Assembly (NCBI RefSeq): GCF_014873875.1 | Contig: NZ_JADBEM010000001.1 | Coordinates: 2,294,001-2,358,000 of the forward strand | From: Actinopolymorpha pittospori | GTDB lineage: Bacteria; Actinomycetota; Actinomycetes; Propionibacteriales; Actinopolymorphaceae | DNA length: 64,000 bases | Direction of reading: 5' to 3' | Shown: positions 8,911-19,200 of the stretch, piece after piece | Position numbering within the stretch: position 1 is the first letter of the stretch | Layout of the letters: each line of letters opens with the position of its first letter | Notes under the pieces: generated by a model | The model's database searches: none | What the model saw: only the letters and a program-made list of their open reading frames with translations | Told to the model about the DNA's origin: nothing | Translations under genes and position numbers: made by a program

Positions 8911-10647
8911 CTATCGCAGTGCGGAGCAGGCGAGCAGGAACCACGCGCTGTGGGGGATCCATTGTTCGGCCCACCGCCATGACTCGCCGGTCTGGTGGTG
9001 TTCTGGCGGCATGAACGCGATGTCGCGTTCGTTGTCGAAGCCGCTCGTGATGCCGTTCAGGATCCCGCCGGGAACGTTCTGGAAGGCGGTGGAGTACTCC
9101 ACGTTGTTGCGTCCCCGACCCTGGATCATCGAGGAGTCGAACGGGTTCAGCCCCATCACCCAGTGCAGTTGGTCCTCGGCGAGACGCTGGAGGCGCTCGC
9201 GCGAGTCCGGGTCGCAATCGGGAAGCTCGCTGACGAGCAGAGCGGCGAAGGCGATCGAGCAGATGTTGGCGTTCTCGCCCTGCCACCAGTAGCCGGTCTC
9301 GTTCTCGTGCGGGTAGAAGAACGCCGCCCGCGGCTGCGCGCCCTTCGGCTGGGTGTACTGCCGGAAGTAGCCGAACGGATTGTCGACCTCGTCGACCAGC
9401 CGGGTGACGTCGCGGAGCAGGGTGAACGCCAGGGTGCGTGCGTCGCGCGCGAGCGGGGAGTCGGGGCGCACCTCGGCGAAGCGGATCAGCGCGACGGCGG
9501 GCATCCCGGACTCTGCCGCGTGGAAGAAGGGCCGGTCCTCGGCGTCCCCGCGCAGGTAGCCGACCCCGTCCTCGGTCGTCGCGTAACGCGCCATCAGGGA
9601 GGCCGCCCGGCGCTCCGCCGCGGCCTCGATCGCCGTGACGTCGATCGCCGTGAGGTCGAGGGCCGCGGGGTTCGTCCGCACGGCGTACGCGAGTTCGGTC
9701 GCGGCCATCAGCGCACAGTAGTCGTCGATGATCGACTCCACGCCGTCGTACAGGTAGTCGGAGTTGTGGGCCTGCAGGTGCACGAACCCCCGGTATGCGG
9801 CCTGGAGGTACTCCTTCGGCCCGAAGTCCCCGTGGTCGTCGACGGTGGAGGCACGCGCCAGCGCCGCGATCGCCATGCCACCACCCTGCCGGTACGCCGC
9901 CTGCCATCGGGTGGTCCGCACGCTGTCCTGCAAGGGTGCGTTGATCACCCGCTCGTCGAGGTTCTTGGTGAGGGCGTCGAAGATGGCGGTGTAGAAGTAG
10001 CCGTCGCTCGACTGGAAACGCACCAGGAAGTCCGCGCCGTACAGTCCCTCGTCGCGCATCCGGCCACCCAGGACGCGGGCGAGCTCGGGATGCTTCGCCG
10101 CCAGCTGGTCCCGCGCGGCGAAGAACGCCCACGCGCACAAGGGGATCTGCTGGGGGTTCATCATCCGGGTGTAGTTCAGGTGGCTGAGGAACTTGCTGTG
10201 GTCCCCGGACGCGTCCAGCCAGCCGCCCCGGGCGTCGACCGAACGCCCGGAGTCGTCGAGGTAGAACCGCGCGGCGCGGTCCTTGCGGTCGATCTCGCCG
10301 CTGGAGCGCACCGCCTTGAAGTAGTAGAGGATGTCGGACAGCGTCGAGTGGTGAACCCGTCGTTCCCCGATCGTGAACGGTTCGGACCGTCGGGGTCCCT
10401 CGGGCGTGGCGAGCTCGACCTGGAACTCACCCGCGGTCCGCACGTGGCTGAAGTCGACGCGTCGGAACGTCCCCACCGACCATTCGTCGACTTCCAGCTC
10501 CGGGCCCAGCTCGAGGTCGATCCGGCTGCCGCCCTCCGTGTCGACGAGCGCCGCGGCGTGGACGGTGCTCGGCGCACGGAGGAGGACGACAGCCTTCTTC
10601 GACCCTGACGTGTTGTAGCCCAGGTGGCTCGTCAGGATGTTCAGCAT
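8911..10647 (-). CDS. Glycoside hydrolase family 9 with N-terminal Ig-like domain
   Basis: Predicted cytosolic GH9 enzyme of 578 aa. Residues about 5-95 form the CelD_N-type Ig-like domain (LTSHLGYNTSGSKKAVVL). The (alpha/alpha)6 catalytic domain follows, with the water-activating Asp motif GGWLDASGDHSKF (Asp near 145 and 149) and a C-terminal YSTAFQNVPGG region. There is no signal peptide, unlike secreted cellulases. The DASGD form and the hexosaminidase neighbour recall the GH9 exo-beta-glucosaminidase branch, but cellodextrin hydrolysis is not excluded. The ATG at 10647 sits 2 nt after the GH1 stop; the frame extends upstream but loses homology. Confidence 0.9.
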   Translation of the reverse strand: MLNILTSHLGYNTSGSKKAVVLLRAPSTVHAAALVDTEGGSRIDLELGPELEVDEWSVGTFRRVDFSHVRTAGEFQVELATPEGPRRSEPFTIGERRVHHSTLSDILYYFKAVRSSGEIDRKDRAARFYLDDSGRSVDARGGWLDASGDHSKFLSHLNYTRMMNPQQIPLCAWAFFAARDQLAAKHPELARVLGGRMRDEGLYGADFLVRFQSSDGYFYTAIFDALTKNLDERVINAPLQDSVRTTRWQAAYRQGGGMAIAALARASTVDDHGDFGPKEYLQAAYRGFVHLQAHNSDYLYDGVESIIDDYCALMAATELAYAVRTNPAALDLTAIDVTAIEAAAERRAASLMARYATTEDGVGYLRGDAEDRPFFHAAESGMPAVALIRFAEVRPDSPLARDARTLAFTLLRDVTRLVDEVDNPFGYFRQYTQPKGAQPRAAFFYPHENETGYWWQGENANICSIAFAALLVSELPDCDPDSRERLQRLAEDQLHWVMGLNPFDSSMIQGRGRNNVEYSTAFQNVPGGILNGITSGFDNERDIAFMPPEHHQTGESWRWAEQWIPHSAWFLLACSALR

Positions 10648-10649
10648 GC

Positions 10650-12017
<1,368 letters not shown>

Positions 12018-12108
12018 GTGATCCGGCTTTCGTTCGATCGTGCGTGACGGCGGGGTGTGGCGGAGAGGTCCGGTTCGGCAGTGCCTTGGCCACTTCTTGG
12101 GGGAGCCA

Positions 12109-13737
12109 CTACGGCTCTCGCGAGATGGACTCGACCCACTTCTTGGTCTCCTCGATCTGCCCGGGCTTGGTACGCCGCCAGACCCCCGTCCCTCCCGTCT
12201 GCCACGGGTGAGGTCCGTCCAGCGGACGGTACTCCACGCCCAGCGCGTCGAGTCGTTCGAGATGCCCGGCAAGGCGCCCCCCGAACTCCGCGAGGTCGGC
12301 GACGTGGCCGGACCACAGCACCTCCGCGAGCGCGCAGGCACGGGGAAAGGCCAGGTAGTCCAGGTGACGCTCGGAGGGGACCCACTCGGTCCAGATCTGG
12401 AACTGCCCGCCGAGGATCCGGGCACGTTGCCGCTCGGGCCAGTCCTGCGGCGCCGGCGCGAACGCCGCCACGTCGGCGAGGGTGATCGGCCCACCTTCGG
12501 AGCGCCGTTCCTCCGCAAGGTCGGACTGGTCGAAGTTGAAGTACGTCGGGAACAGCGGCGCGCGGATCACGTCGTGGGACTCGGCGGCCCGGCCCGCCAC
12601 CCCGTGACCGCGCCACGCCATCACGATCGTGTCGGCCAGCACGCCCTCGGTGAGGAAGCCCTCGTCCCACACCACCATCCGGACGTCACGCTCGGCGAGG
12701 AACTCGCCCAGGGACCGGAGGAAGTGCCCGTGCATCTGCTTGACGTCGGTGTAGCCGTGCTCGGCCATCTCCGCGCCGATCACCGGGTCGTCGGACCACC
12801 ACCGCATGTCGCACTCGTCGCCGCCGAGGTGGACGTACGGGGTGTCGACGTACTCGAGGATCTCCTCGAGGACGTCCTGGAGGAAGGACACGACGGGCCG
12901 GGTGGGTGACAGGGAGGAGCCGCCGGCCCAGACGGTGTCCAGGACCGTGGGCTCGCTGCCGGGCTGACCGAGTTCGGGATAGGCGGCGCGGAGCGCGGAG
13001 GTGTGGCCCGGGACGTCGAACTCGGGGACGATCGTGATCCCCCGCGCGCGGGCGTACGCCGAGATCTCCGCCAGGTCCTCCAACGTGTAGTAGCCGCCGT
13101 GCGGCGTTCCGTCAGGCTCGCCGTCCGGGCCGAGCCGGGTGGACGGGCGCCAACTCCCGACGCTGTGCAGGCGCGGGTGGCGGCGGCTCTCCACCCGCCA
13201 CCCCTGGTCGTCGCTGAGGTGGAGATGCAGGCGGTTGAAGCGGTGCGCGGCGAGGAGGTCGACGTAGCGCAGCACGGTGCGCTTGGGGAAGAAGTGCCGC
13301 GCGACGTCGAGCATCGCGCCGCGCCAGCCGTATGCCGGCCGGTCCACGACGGTCCCGCACGGCACGGTCAGGCCGCCGGGGTGCGCTCCGCGCCGCCAGA
13401 TCCGCGCGGGGAGGAGCTGCCGCAGGGTGGTCAACGCGTGGTGGACGCCTTCGTAGTCGCCCGCGCGGACCTCGATGCCCGCCTCGGTGACCTCCAGGAC
13501 GTAGCCGCCGGCCGGCTGCTGGTCGTCGGTGTCTGTCGCGGCGAACCAACTGGTCTGAGTTGTATTGGCTGGTTCGCTCGGCTCCGGGAGCCCCAGGTCG
13601 GCGACGAAGCCACGGACGAGGCGCTCGGTCGCGGCCGAGCCGGTGACTCTGACCTCCGTCCTCGCGTCCAACGGACAGCTGCCAGGGCGGGGAGTGACGG
13701 CTGACGCTCGCGGCAGGAGCGAGGAGTACGCGTCCAC
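12109..13737 (-). CDS. GH20 beta-N-acetylhexosaminidase
   Basis: Enzyme of about 542 aa with the GH20b N-terminal alpha/beta domain (SLLPRASAVTPRPG) and a TIM barrel. Barrel landmarks are RGAMLDVARHFF, NRLHLHLSDDQGWR, GHTSALRAAYPEL, and the catalytic Asp-Glu pair in YVHLGGDECDMRWW (near 307/308), all intact. Reaction: release of terminal GlcNAc or GalNAc by substrate-assisted catalysis. There is no signal peptide, so the substrate is probably imported. A TTG at 13836 would extend the frame. The GTG at 13737 is favoured because a promoter-like element lies across the extension and homology begins here, although its ribosome-binding site is weak. Confidence 0.93.
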   Translation of the reverse strand: MDAYSSLLPRASAVTPRPGSCPLDARTEVRVTGSAATERLVRGFVADLGLPEPSEPANTTQTSWFAATDTDDQQPAGGYVLEVTEAGIEVRAGDYEGVHHALTTLRQLLPARIWRRGAHPGGLTVPCGTVVDRPAYGWRGAMLDVARHFFPKRTVLRYVDLLAAHRFNRLHLHLSDDQGWRVESRRHPRLHSVGSWRPSTRLGPDGEPDGTPHGGYYTLEDLAEISAYARARGITIVPEFDVPGHTSALRAAYPELGQPGSEPTVLDTVWAGGSSLSPTRPVVSFLQDVLEEILEYVDTPYVHLGGDECDMRWWSDDPVIGAEMAEHGYTDVKQMHGHFLRSLGEFLAERDVRMVVWDEGFLTEGVLADTIVMAWRGHGVAGRAAESHDVIRAPLFPTYFNFDQSDLAEERRSEGGPITLADVAAFAPAPQDWPERQRARILGGQFQIWTEWVPSERHLDYLAFPRACALAEVLWSGHVADLAEFGGRLAGHLERLDALGVEYRPLDGPHPWQTGGTGVWRRTKPGQIEETKKWVESISREP

Positions 13738-13807
13738 AGGTGAGTCCCGACTGTTGGGGGCGTAGAGCGCCGGCGCGGCCTCACACCCCGCCAGCTCGGA
13801 TGCAGGG

Positions 13808-13846
13808 AAGTTACTTGTTGTCTTACTTTGGTGCAAGTGGTACGTT
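13808..13846. promoter_or_regulatory. Overlapping divergent promoter candidates
   Basis: Between the glycosidase and transporter operons. Leftward: -35 TTGCAC (13836-13831), 17-nt spacer, -10 TAACTT (13813-13808). Rightward: -35 TTGTCT (13818-13823), 17-nt spacer, -10 TACGTT (13841-13846). The two face each other within 39 bp, and an inverted ACTTG...CAAGT (13813-13838) spans both. A single bound regulator could therefore switch both operons. Assignments are by eye; the -10 matches are partial. Confidence 0.4.
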
Positions 13847-13981
13847 GCCGCTGCTTCAGATGTATCGGTCTGGTCTTACGGGTGTCTATCCCGGAAGCAA
13901 CAGGTACTTGTCCGCCCGGTGCGCGCCGCCAGTACGGCTGGCGCGCCCCGGTGCTGGGGCGACCCTGAGGAAGAGGTGAGC

Positions 13982-14956
13982 ATGGCAGTCGACGAGGCGG
14001 CCGCCCGGGTGAGTGCACCCAGAGCGGCACACGCTCACCCCCCGCACAAGGTGCCGTTCCTGGTCAGGCTGCGAAACGACTCGCCGCTCCTCCTCATGGT
14101 CGCGCCGGCCGTGATCGTGCTGCTGCTCTTCACCTACATCCCGCTGTTGGGAAGCGCTGTCGCGTTCATGGACTACGTTCCGTTCCTCGGCTTCACCGGG
14201 TCGGAATGGGTCGGCTTCGACAACTTCACGGCGCTCTTCCAGGACTCCGCGTTCTGGAGTGCGCTTTCCAACACATTGCAGATCACCTTCCTGCAGTTGG
14301 TGCTGTTCTTCCCGCTGCCGATCCTGCTCGCCGTGCTGCTCAACGCCGTGGCGCTTCCCCTGGCCAGGCGGTTCGTGCAGTCGGTGATCTACCTGCCGCA
14401 CTTCCTGTCGTGGGTCATCATCGTCGCGCTGTTCCAGCAGATCCTGGGCGGTGCGGGGGTCGTCAACCGGTTCCTGCTCACCCACGGCCTCAGCGCGATC
14501 GACGTGATGTCCAACCCGAGCACCTTCAAGCTGCTGCTCACGATGCAGGGGATCTGGAAGGACGCCGGGTGGGGAACGATCATCTTCCTCGCCGCGATCG
14601 CGGCCATCGATCCGGGGCTGTACGAGTCAGCCGTGATCGACGGTGCGAGTGCCTGGCGTCGGTTCGTTCACGTCACGCTCCCCGGCATGCGGCCGATCAT
14701 CATCCTGATGCTCATCCTCCGCCTCGGTGACTCCCTCACCGTGGGCTTCGAGCAGATCCTGCTGCAGCGCGACGCGGTGGGGCCAGGTGCCGCGGAGGTT
14801 CTCGACACCTACGTCTACTACCACGGCGTCGTCGACGGGAGTTGGGGAACGGCGACCGCCGCCGGCCTCCTCAAGGGAGTGGTCAGCCTCCTGCTGGTCC
14901 TGCTGGCGAACAAACTGGCCCACAAGCTTGGTGAGGAAGGCGTGTACCAGCGATGA
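13982..14956 (+). CDS. ABC sugar transporter permease, LplB-like
   Basis: Inner-membrane permease of 324 aa, first gene of the transporter run. After a basic N-terminus come six membrane segments, the first at about residues 40-60 (LLLMVAPAVIVLLLFTYIPLL). The cytoplasmic EAA-type loop (ESAVIDGASAWRRFVHVTLPGM) lies toward the C-terminus. It belongs to the LplB/YteP branch that imports oligosaccharides. The ATG at 13982 has a GAGGTGAG site. No ATPase gene is in the cluster, as is common because a shared MsiK-type ATPase serves such systems in actinomycetes. Confidence 0.95.
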   Translation: MAVDEAAARVSAPRAAHAHPPHKVPFLVRLRNDSPLLLMVAPAVIVLLLFTYIPLLGSAVAFMDYVPFLGFTGSEWVGFDNFTALFQDSAFWSALSNTLQITFLQLVLFFPLPILLAVLLNAVALPLARRFVQSVIYLPHFLSWVIIVALFQQILGGAGVVNRFLLTHGLSAIDVMSNPSTFKLLLTMQGIWKDAGWGTIIFLAAIAAIDPGLYESAVIDGASAWRRFVHVTLPGMRPIIILMLILRLGDSLTVGFEQILLQRDAVGPGAAEVLDTYVYYHGVVDGSWGTATAAGLLKGVVSLLLVLLANKLAHKLGEEGVYQR

Positions 14957-15846
14957 CGTCTCTTGACCGCCCCGTGTGGATGGGCCGGCCGAAGCCGGTG
15001 GCCCTTGCCCTGAAGGGCCTCGCGCTCATCCTGATCAGCGGCGTCGTGATCTTCCCGTTCCTGGTCGTCGTCTCGACCAGCCTGGCGACCACCCAGGAGA
15101 TCAACCAGAACGGTGGCTACGTCATCTGGCCGAGCCACTTCTCCTTCGAGGCGTACCGGCAGATCTTTGACGGGACGCAGGTGAGCAGGTCCATCGTCAT
15201 CAGCGTGGGGATCACGCTGGTCGGCACCGCGTTCAGCCTGTTCTGCACCGTGCTGGCGGCCTACGGCCTGAGCCGCAAGGGCTCGCTGTTCCAGCGCGGC
15301 CTGCTCTCCTTCGTGCTGCTCACCCTGCTCTTCGCGCCGGGAATGATCCCGGTCTACCTCATGGTGAAGCAGCTCGGGATGCTCAACACCTACTGGTCGC
15401 TGATCATCCCCGGCGCGGTCAGCGCGTTCAACGTCGTCATCATCCGCGGCTTCATCCAGGGAATTCCCCAGGAGTTGTTCGACGCTGCCCGGATCGACGG
15501 CGCCGGCGAGTGGCGGATCCTGTGGTCCATGGTGTTGCCGCTGTCCAAGGCGGTCATCGCCGTCGTCGGGCTGTTCCTCGCGGTGGGCTACTGGAACAAC
15601 TACTTCGGTCCGCTGCTCTACCTCAACGACACGAACATGTGGCCGCTGCAGCTGGTGATGCGGTCGTTCGTGCTGGAGAACCACGTCACGTCGACCGCGA
15701 CGCACGTCCCGGGTCAGGTGGCGCCACCCGCGCAGTCGGTGCAGATGGCGCTCGTGGTGATCGCCACCCTGCCGATCCTGTGCGTCTATCCCTTCCTGAC
15801 GAAACACATGTCGAAGGGAATGCTCACGGGGGCCATCAAGGGCTGA
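14953..15846 (+). CDS. ABC sugar transporter permease, LplC/YtcP-like
   Basis: Second permease subunit, 297 aa, overlapping the first by 4 nt (ATGA), so translation is coupled. Six hydrophobic segments, a long periplasmic loop after the first, and the conserved loop ELFDAARIDGAGEWRILW that docks the ATPase. The C-terminal segment TKHMSKGMLTGAIKG is typical of YtcP proteins. It forms the channel with the preceding permease. Confidence 0.95.
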   Translation: MTSLDRPVWMGRPKPVALALKGLALILISGVVIFPFLVVVSTSLATTQEINQNGGYVIWPSHFSFEAYRQIFDGTQVSRSIVISVGITLVGTAFSLFCTVLAAYGLSRKGSLFQRGLLSFVLLTLLFAPGMIPVYLMVKQLGMLNTYWSLIIPGAVSAFNVVIIRGFIQGIPQELFDAARIDGAGEWRILWSMVLPLSKAVIAVVGLFLAVGYWNNYFGPLLYLNDTNMWPLQLVMRSFVLENHVTSTATHVPGQVAPPAQSVQMALVVIATLPILCVYPFLTKHMSKGMLTGAIKG

Positions 15847-15877
15847 GCCCTGTCCGTCAACCACCAATTGCTCGGCT

Positions 15878-15900
15878 CGCGGACGTTCGAGTCGTCCGCG
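15878..15900 (+). other. Stem-loop between permease and binding-protein genes
   Basis: Perfect 8-bp stem CGCGGACG / CGTCCGCG around a 7-nt loop in the 76-bp gap before the binding-protein gene. In ABC operons such a structure can protect or partly terminate the message and so raise the binding-protein level relative to the permeases. The function here is inferred. Confidence 0.45.
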
Positions 15901-15922
15901 CACAGAAAATAAGGAAGTGACC

Positions 15923-17581
15923 ATGGCGAGCAACAACGAGTCAGGTCCGCAGGTGCCTGGGTACCAGGTCAGTCGTCGGTCCCTGCTCAAGGGCACCGGT
16001 TTCGCCGCCGCGCTCGCGGCGTTCGGTGTCCCGCTGGCCGCGTGCGGCCCGGATTCGGGCGGCGGATCCACCACGGAGGCGGCCAAGTCGGTCAAGCTGC
16101 CGACCTACGTGGAGCCGACCAAGCCCCAGCCCCAGTTGGCGGGTAACGCGCAGGGGCTCATGGACGTCTACGCGTCCTTCCCCATGGACGGGCCGAAGAC
16201 GGTGGCCGGCCCGGTCGGTGACGGCAGCGACTTCAACGTGCTCATCATGACCTACGGGCAGCCCCCGCCCCCGCTGCCGCAGAACGCCTACTGGCAGCTG
16301 CTGAACAAGCAGCTCAACCTGAACATCAAGCCGCTCATCGTGCCCTACGCCGACTTCGCGACGAAGTTCCCCGCGATGGTCGCCGGCGACGACCTGCCCG
16401 AGGTCGTGTCGGTTCCCCTCTACGAGAACGTCGCCCGGCTTCCGCAGCTGGCCGAGTCGCAGTTCACCGACCTGTCCGACTACCTCTCCGGCGACGCGGT
16501 GAAGAAGTACCCGAACCTCGCCGGCATCCAGGAGGCCGGCTGGCTCAACGGCTACCTCAACGGCCGGATCTACGGCGTACCGAAGTCCGACCCGATCTAC
16601 ACCGTCCAGATCTACACCAAGACCGACGTGATCGAGGCGGCCGGCGGCAACCCGCAGCCGAAGAACCTCGCGGAGTTCAAGGAACTCTGCAAGGCCGTCA
16701 CCAACAAGAAGGCGGGCGTCTACGCCTTCGGCGGCGGCATCGGCGACATCATGCAGATGTCCTTCGGCGTGCCGAACAAGTGGACGGCCAACAGCGACGG
16801 AACCTTCACCTCCGCCTACGAGCACGAAGGGTTCGTTCCGGCCATCTCCGAGATGGCGGGGATGTACAAGAGCGGCTACTTCCACCCCGACACGGCGACG
16901 ATGAGCAAGGTCCAGCGCGACGCGCTCTTCCGGTCGGGCAAGCTCGCCATGATGCAGGACGGCACCCGCTCGGTCGGCATCGTGGCCGACGACAAGGACG
17001 TCGTCTTCGGCATGATGGTCCCGTTCGAGAAGGACGGCGGCAAGTCCCTCTACTGGACCGGTGGCGGCGCCTACGCCATGACCATGATCAAGAAGTCGGC
17101 CAGCAAGGCGCGAGTCGAGCTGTTCCTGCGCGTCATGGACTACATCGCGGCCCCGTTCGGAGCCCAGGAGTCCTTCGTCATGAACTACGGCGCGAAGGAT
17201 TCGGACTACACCGTCAAGGACGGCGTGGCGGTGCTGACCACGCGCGGCCAGCGCGAGCAGGACCTCGGCTTCGCCTACATCGCCGGTGGTCCGCAGGTCC
17301 TGTGCAACCCGCAGGGCGCCCCCGGTGTCGACAAGGCCAACTACGAGTGGCAGGAGAAGGTCGTCCCGATGCTCCTGCCCAACCCGGCCGCGCACCTGTA
17401 CTCCCAAACCAAGAACACCAAGGGCTCGGCGCTGGAGCAGCAGATGCAGGACGCCATCACCTCGGTGTTCCTGGGCCGCGCCTCCGCCTCCAGCCTGACC
17501 GCGGCGGTCAAGTCCTGGAAGCAGAACGGCGGCGACGCCATGGCCAAGGAGTACGCCGAGGCGGCCAAGAAGGCCGGCTAG
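15923..17581 (+). CDS. Extracellular solute-binding lipoprotein of sugar ABC transporter
   Basis: Binding protein of 552 aa, LplA-like and longer than ordinary SBP_bac_1 proteins, as usual for the partners of LplB/YtcP permeases. The N-terminus has a twin-arginine motif (SRRSLLKG) followed by a lipobox (LAAC-G), so it is probably exported folded by Tat and lipid-anchored. The mature domain includes ligand-site aromatic clusters (NAYWQLLNKQLN, YWTGGGAYAM). The ATG at 15923 is preferred over the GTG at 15917 because of spacing from AAGGAAG. It captures the glycan handled by the divergent glycosidases; the ligand is unknown. Confidence 0.95.
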   Translation: MASNNESGPQVPGYQVSRRSLLKGTGFAAALAAFGVPLAACGPDSGGGSTTEAAKSVKLPTYVEPTKPQPQLAGNAQGLMDVYASFPMDGPKTVAGPVGDGSDFNVLIMTYGQPPPPLPQNAYWQLLNKQLNLNIKPLIVPYADFATKFPAMVAGDDLPEVVSVPLYENVARLPQLAESQFTDLSDYLSGDAVKKYPNLAGIQEAGWLNGYLNGRIYGVPKSDPIYTVQIYTKTDVIEAAGGNPQPKNLAEFKELCKAVTNKKAGVYAFGGGIGDIMQMSFGVPNKWTANSDGTFTSAYEHEGFVPAISEMAGMYKSGYFHPDTATMSKVQRDALFRSGKLAMMQDGTRSVGIVADDKDVVFGMMVPFEKDGGKSLYWTGGGAYAMTMIKKSASKARVELFLRVMDYIAAPFGAQESFVMNYGAKDSDYTVKDGVAVLTTRGQREQDLGFAYIAGGPQVLCNPQGAPGVDKANYEWQEKVVPMLLPNPAAHLYSQTKNTKGSALEQQMQDAITSVFLGRASASSLTAAVKSWKQNGGDAMAKEYAEAAKKAG

Positions 17582-17632
17582 ATCGGGTAGGCCTGGTACG
17601 CCGAGAGGATCGAAGGACAGGAGCTGCACACG

Positions 17633-18367
17633 ATGAGGCTGAGGGCTTCGCGGTCGGCGATGGTGATCGTCGACGGAACCGACATCCACCACGACCTGAT
17701 CGGGGCCGCGCTGGCGCTGCAGGAAGTGGTCATCGAGGCGGGACTGCCGGCGGCGCGAGCGGTCGGCATGGACCGCTTCGTCGACCCGATGCCCGCGACC
17801 GCCGAAGCCGACGCCTACGTGGTCTACCGCTCCAGCGTCGCCTTCGATCCCGGCCAGCAGCGTGCCCTGTCCGACCTGGTCGCTACCGGCAAGGGACTGG
17901 TCGTTCTGCACGCCAGCAACCTCTTCGGATTCGGCCCGGGCGGCCTGGACGCCGACCGGACCGGGTTCGAACTGGTGGGATCCCGCTACATCTCCCACGG
18001 GGACGCGGGCTCGGAGGGGCGTTTCGCGGTCGAGGTGCGCGGCGGGCATCCGGTGACGCGGCACCTGGACGACTTCGAGATCGACGACGAGTACTACGTC
18101 ATCGAGCACGCACCCGACGTCCAGATCCTGGCCGAGCGCACCACGCCCGCCGGACCGCAACCGCTCGTCTACGTACGCGAGCACGGGCTCGGCCGGGTCT
18201 GCTACATCGCGCTCGGCCACGACGGCCGCGCCTGGGGCAACCCCGGCTTTCGCCAGTTGGTACGCCAGGCCACGCTCTGGGCGGCCCGCGTCCCCGAGGA
18301 CGACATCGCGTCCTGGTCGACGCGCTGGCCGCTGGGGAACGGCCGCACGATCGAAGGGGACGCATGA
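17633..18367 (+). CDS. ThuA-domain protein
   Basis: Protein of 244 aa with the trehalose-utilisation ThuA fold, a glutaminase-amidotransferase-like flavodoxin layout. Motifs are GKGLVVLHASN, the acidic DDEYYVIE strand and LGHDGRAWGNPGFRQLV at the C-terminus. ThuA proteins recur in sugar catabolic operons beside isomerases and oxidoreductases and have been linked to 3-keto-sugar metabolism, but the biochemistry is not settled. The GGAG site is well placed. The next gene overlaps by 4 nt. Confidence 0.92.
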   Translation: MRLRASRSAMVIVDGTDIHHDLIGAALALQEVVIEAGLPAARAVGMDRFVDPMPATAEADAYVVYRSSVAFDPGQQRALSDLVATGKGLVVLHASNLFGFGPGGLDADRTGFELVGSRYISHGDAGSEGRFAVEVRGGHPVTRHLDDFEIDDEYYVIEHAPDVQILAERTTPAGPQPLVYVREHGLGRVCYIALGHDGRAWGNPGFRQLVRQATLWAARVPEDDIASWSTRWPLGNGRTIEGDA

Positions 18368-19200
18368 CCGGACCGGCGGAGCAGCACGACGCGGGACAGG
18401 TCGATCCCGCGCCCATCGCCGTACAGCTGTGGTCCCTGCACCGTGAGGCCGCACGCGACCTGCCGTCCGTGCTCGAACGCGTCGCCGAGATCGGCTACGT
18501 CGCGGTCGAGACCTACGACCTGTACGGCAACGCGCCGGCAGCGATCCGCGCGGTGGCCGACGGCCTCGGCCTGCGCATCTGCAGTTCCCACGCGCCCTTC
18601 CCCGTGGGAGACCGGGCCACGGCGATCCTCGACGACTACCAGGAACTCGGGGTGTCGACGCTGGCCTGGAGCCTCGAACCGGAGGAGTTCACCTCGCGGG
18701 AGGCGATCCTGCGCGGTGCGGAGCGGATCAACCAGGCGTCCGCGAACGCCGCGCGGCGCGGAATGCGGATCGCCTACCACAACCACTTCGCGGAGTTCCG
18801 CAACGCCTTCGACGGCGAGCAGGCCTACGACATCCTGCTCGGTGCGCTCGATCCGGCGGTCGTCGTCGAACTCGACACCTACTGGGTCCAGACGGCCGGT
18901 CTCGAACCGGGACCGGTCGCGGCGGCCCTGGGCGAGCGCCTGGAACTCATCCACATCAAGGACGGCCCCGCGCAGGGGATGGACGACGAGATGGTCCCCT
19001 TCGGCGAGGGCGCGGTCGACCTACCGCGCACCGTGCGGGCCAACCCCGCGGTCCGGTGGAACATCGTCGAGATGGACCGCTCCCGGCACGACATGTACGA
19101 CCTGCTGCGCGGTTGCTACGACTACCTCGTCGGCCGCGGACTCGCGGTCGGAAGGCGACCCGTCGAGGGCTCCGCGACAGCTACGAAGGTGAGGCCGTGA
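18364..19200 (+). CDS. Sugar phosphate isomerase/epimerase (xylose-isomerase-like TIM barrel)
   Basis: Protein of 278 aa of the AP_endonuc_2 / IolE-like superfamily. It opens with AVQLWSLHREAARDLPSVLE and has metal-ligand strands at IAYHNHFAEF (His/Glu), VVELDTYWVQ (Glu/Asp) and LIHIKDGP, ending with the WNIVEMD strand. Members isomerise, epimerise or dehydrate sugars, inositols or keto-sugars. The ATG overlaps the ThuA stop (ATGA). An upstream extension of this frame lies antisense-like inside the binding-protein gene and is ignored. The exact substrate is unknown. Confidence 0.92.
   Translation: MTGPAEQHDAGQVDPAPIAVQLWSLHREAARDLPSVLERVAEIGYVAVETYDLYGNAPAAIRAVADGLGLRICSSHAPFPVGDRATAILDDYQELGVSTLAWSLEPEEFTSREAILRGAERINQASANAARRGMRIAYHNHFAEFRNAFDGEQAYDILLGALDPAVVVELDTYWVQTAGLEPGPVAAALGERLELIHIKDGPAQGMDDEMVPFGEGAVDLPRTVRANPAVRWNIVEMDRSRHDMYDLLRGCYDYLVGRGLAVGRRPVEGSATATKVRP

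Noticed and set aside
13841..13880. TGGTCTTA-like sequence near 13870 as a DasR-type (dre) operator
   Set aside because: Only one half resembles the dre half-site; the other arm does not match, so it is not a convincing palindrome.
15941..18454. Very long open frame (over 800 codons) on the minus strand opposite the binding-protein, ThuA and isomerase genes
   Set aside because: Composition is that of an antisense shadow (long Val/Gly/Asp/Arg runs, no domain), and the plus-strand genes are unambiguous. High-GC DNA often keeps such frames open.
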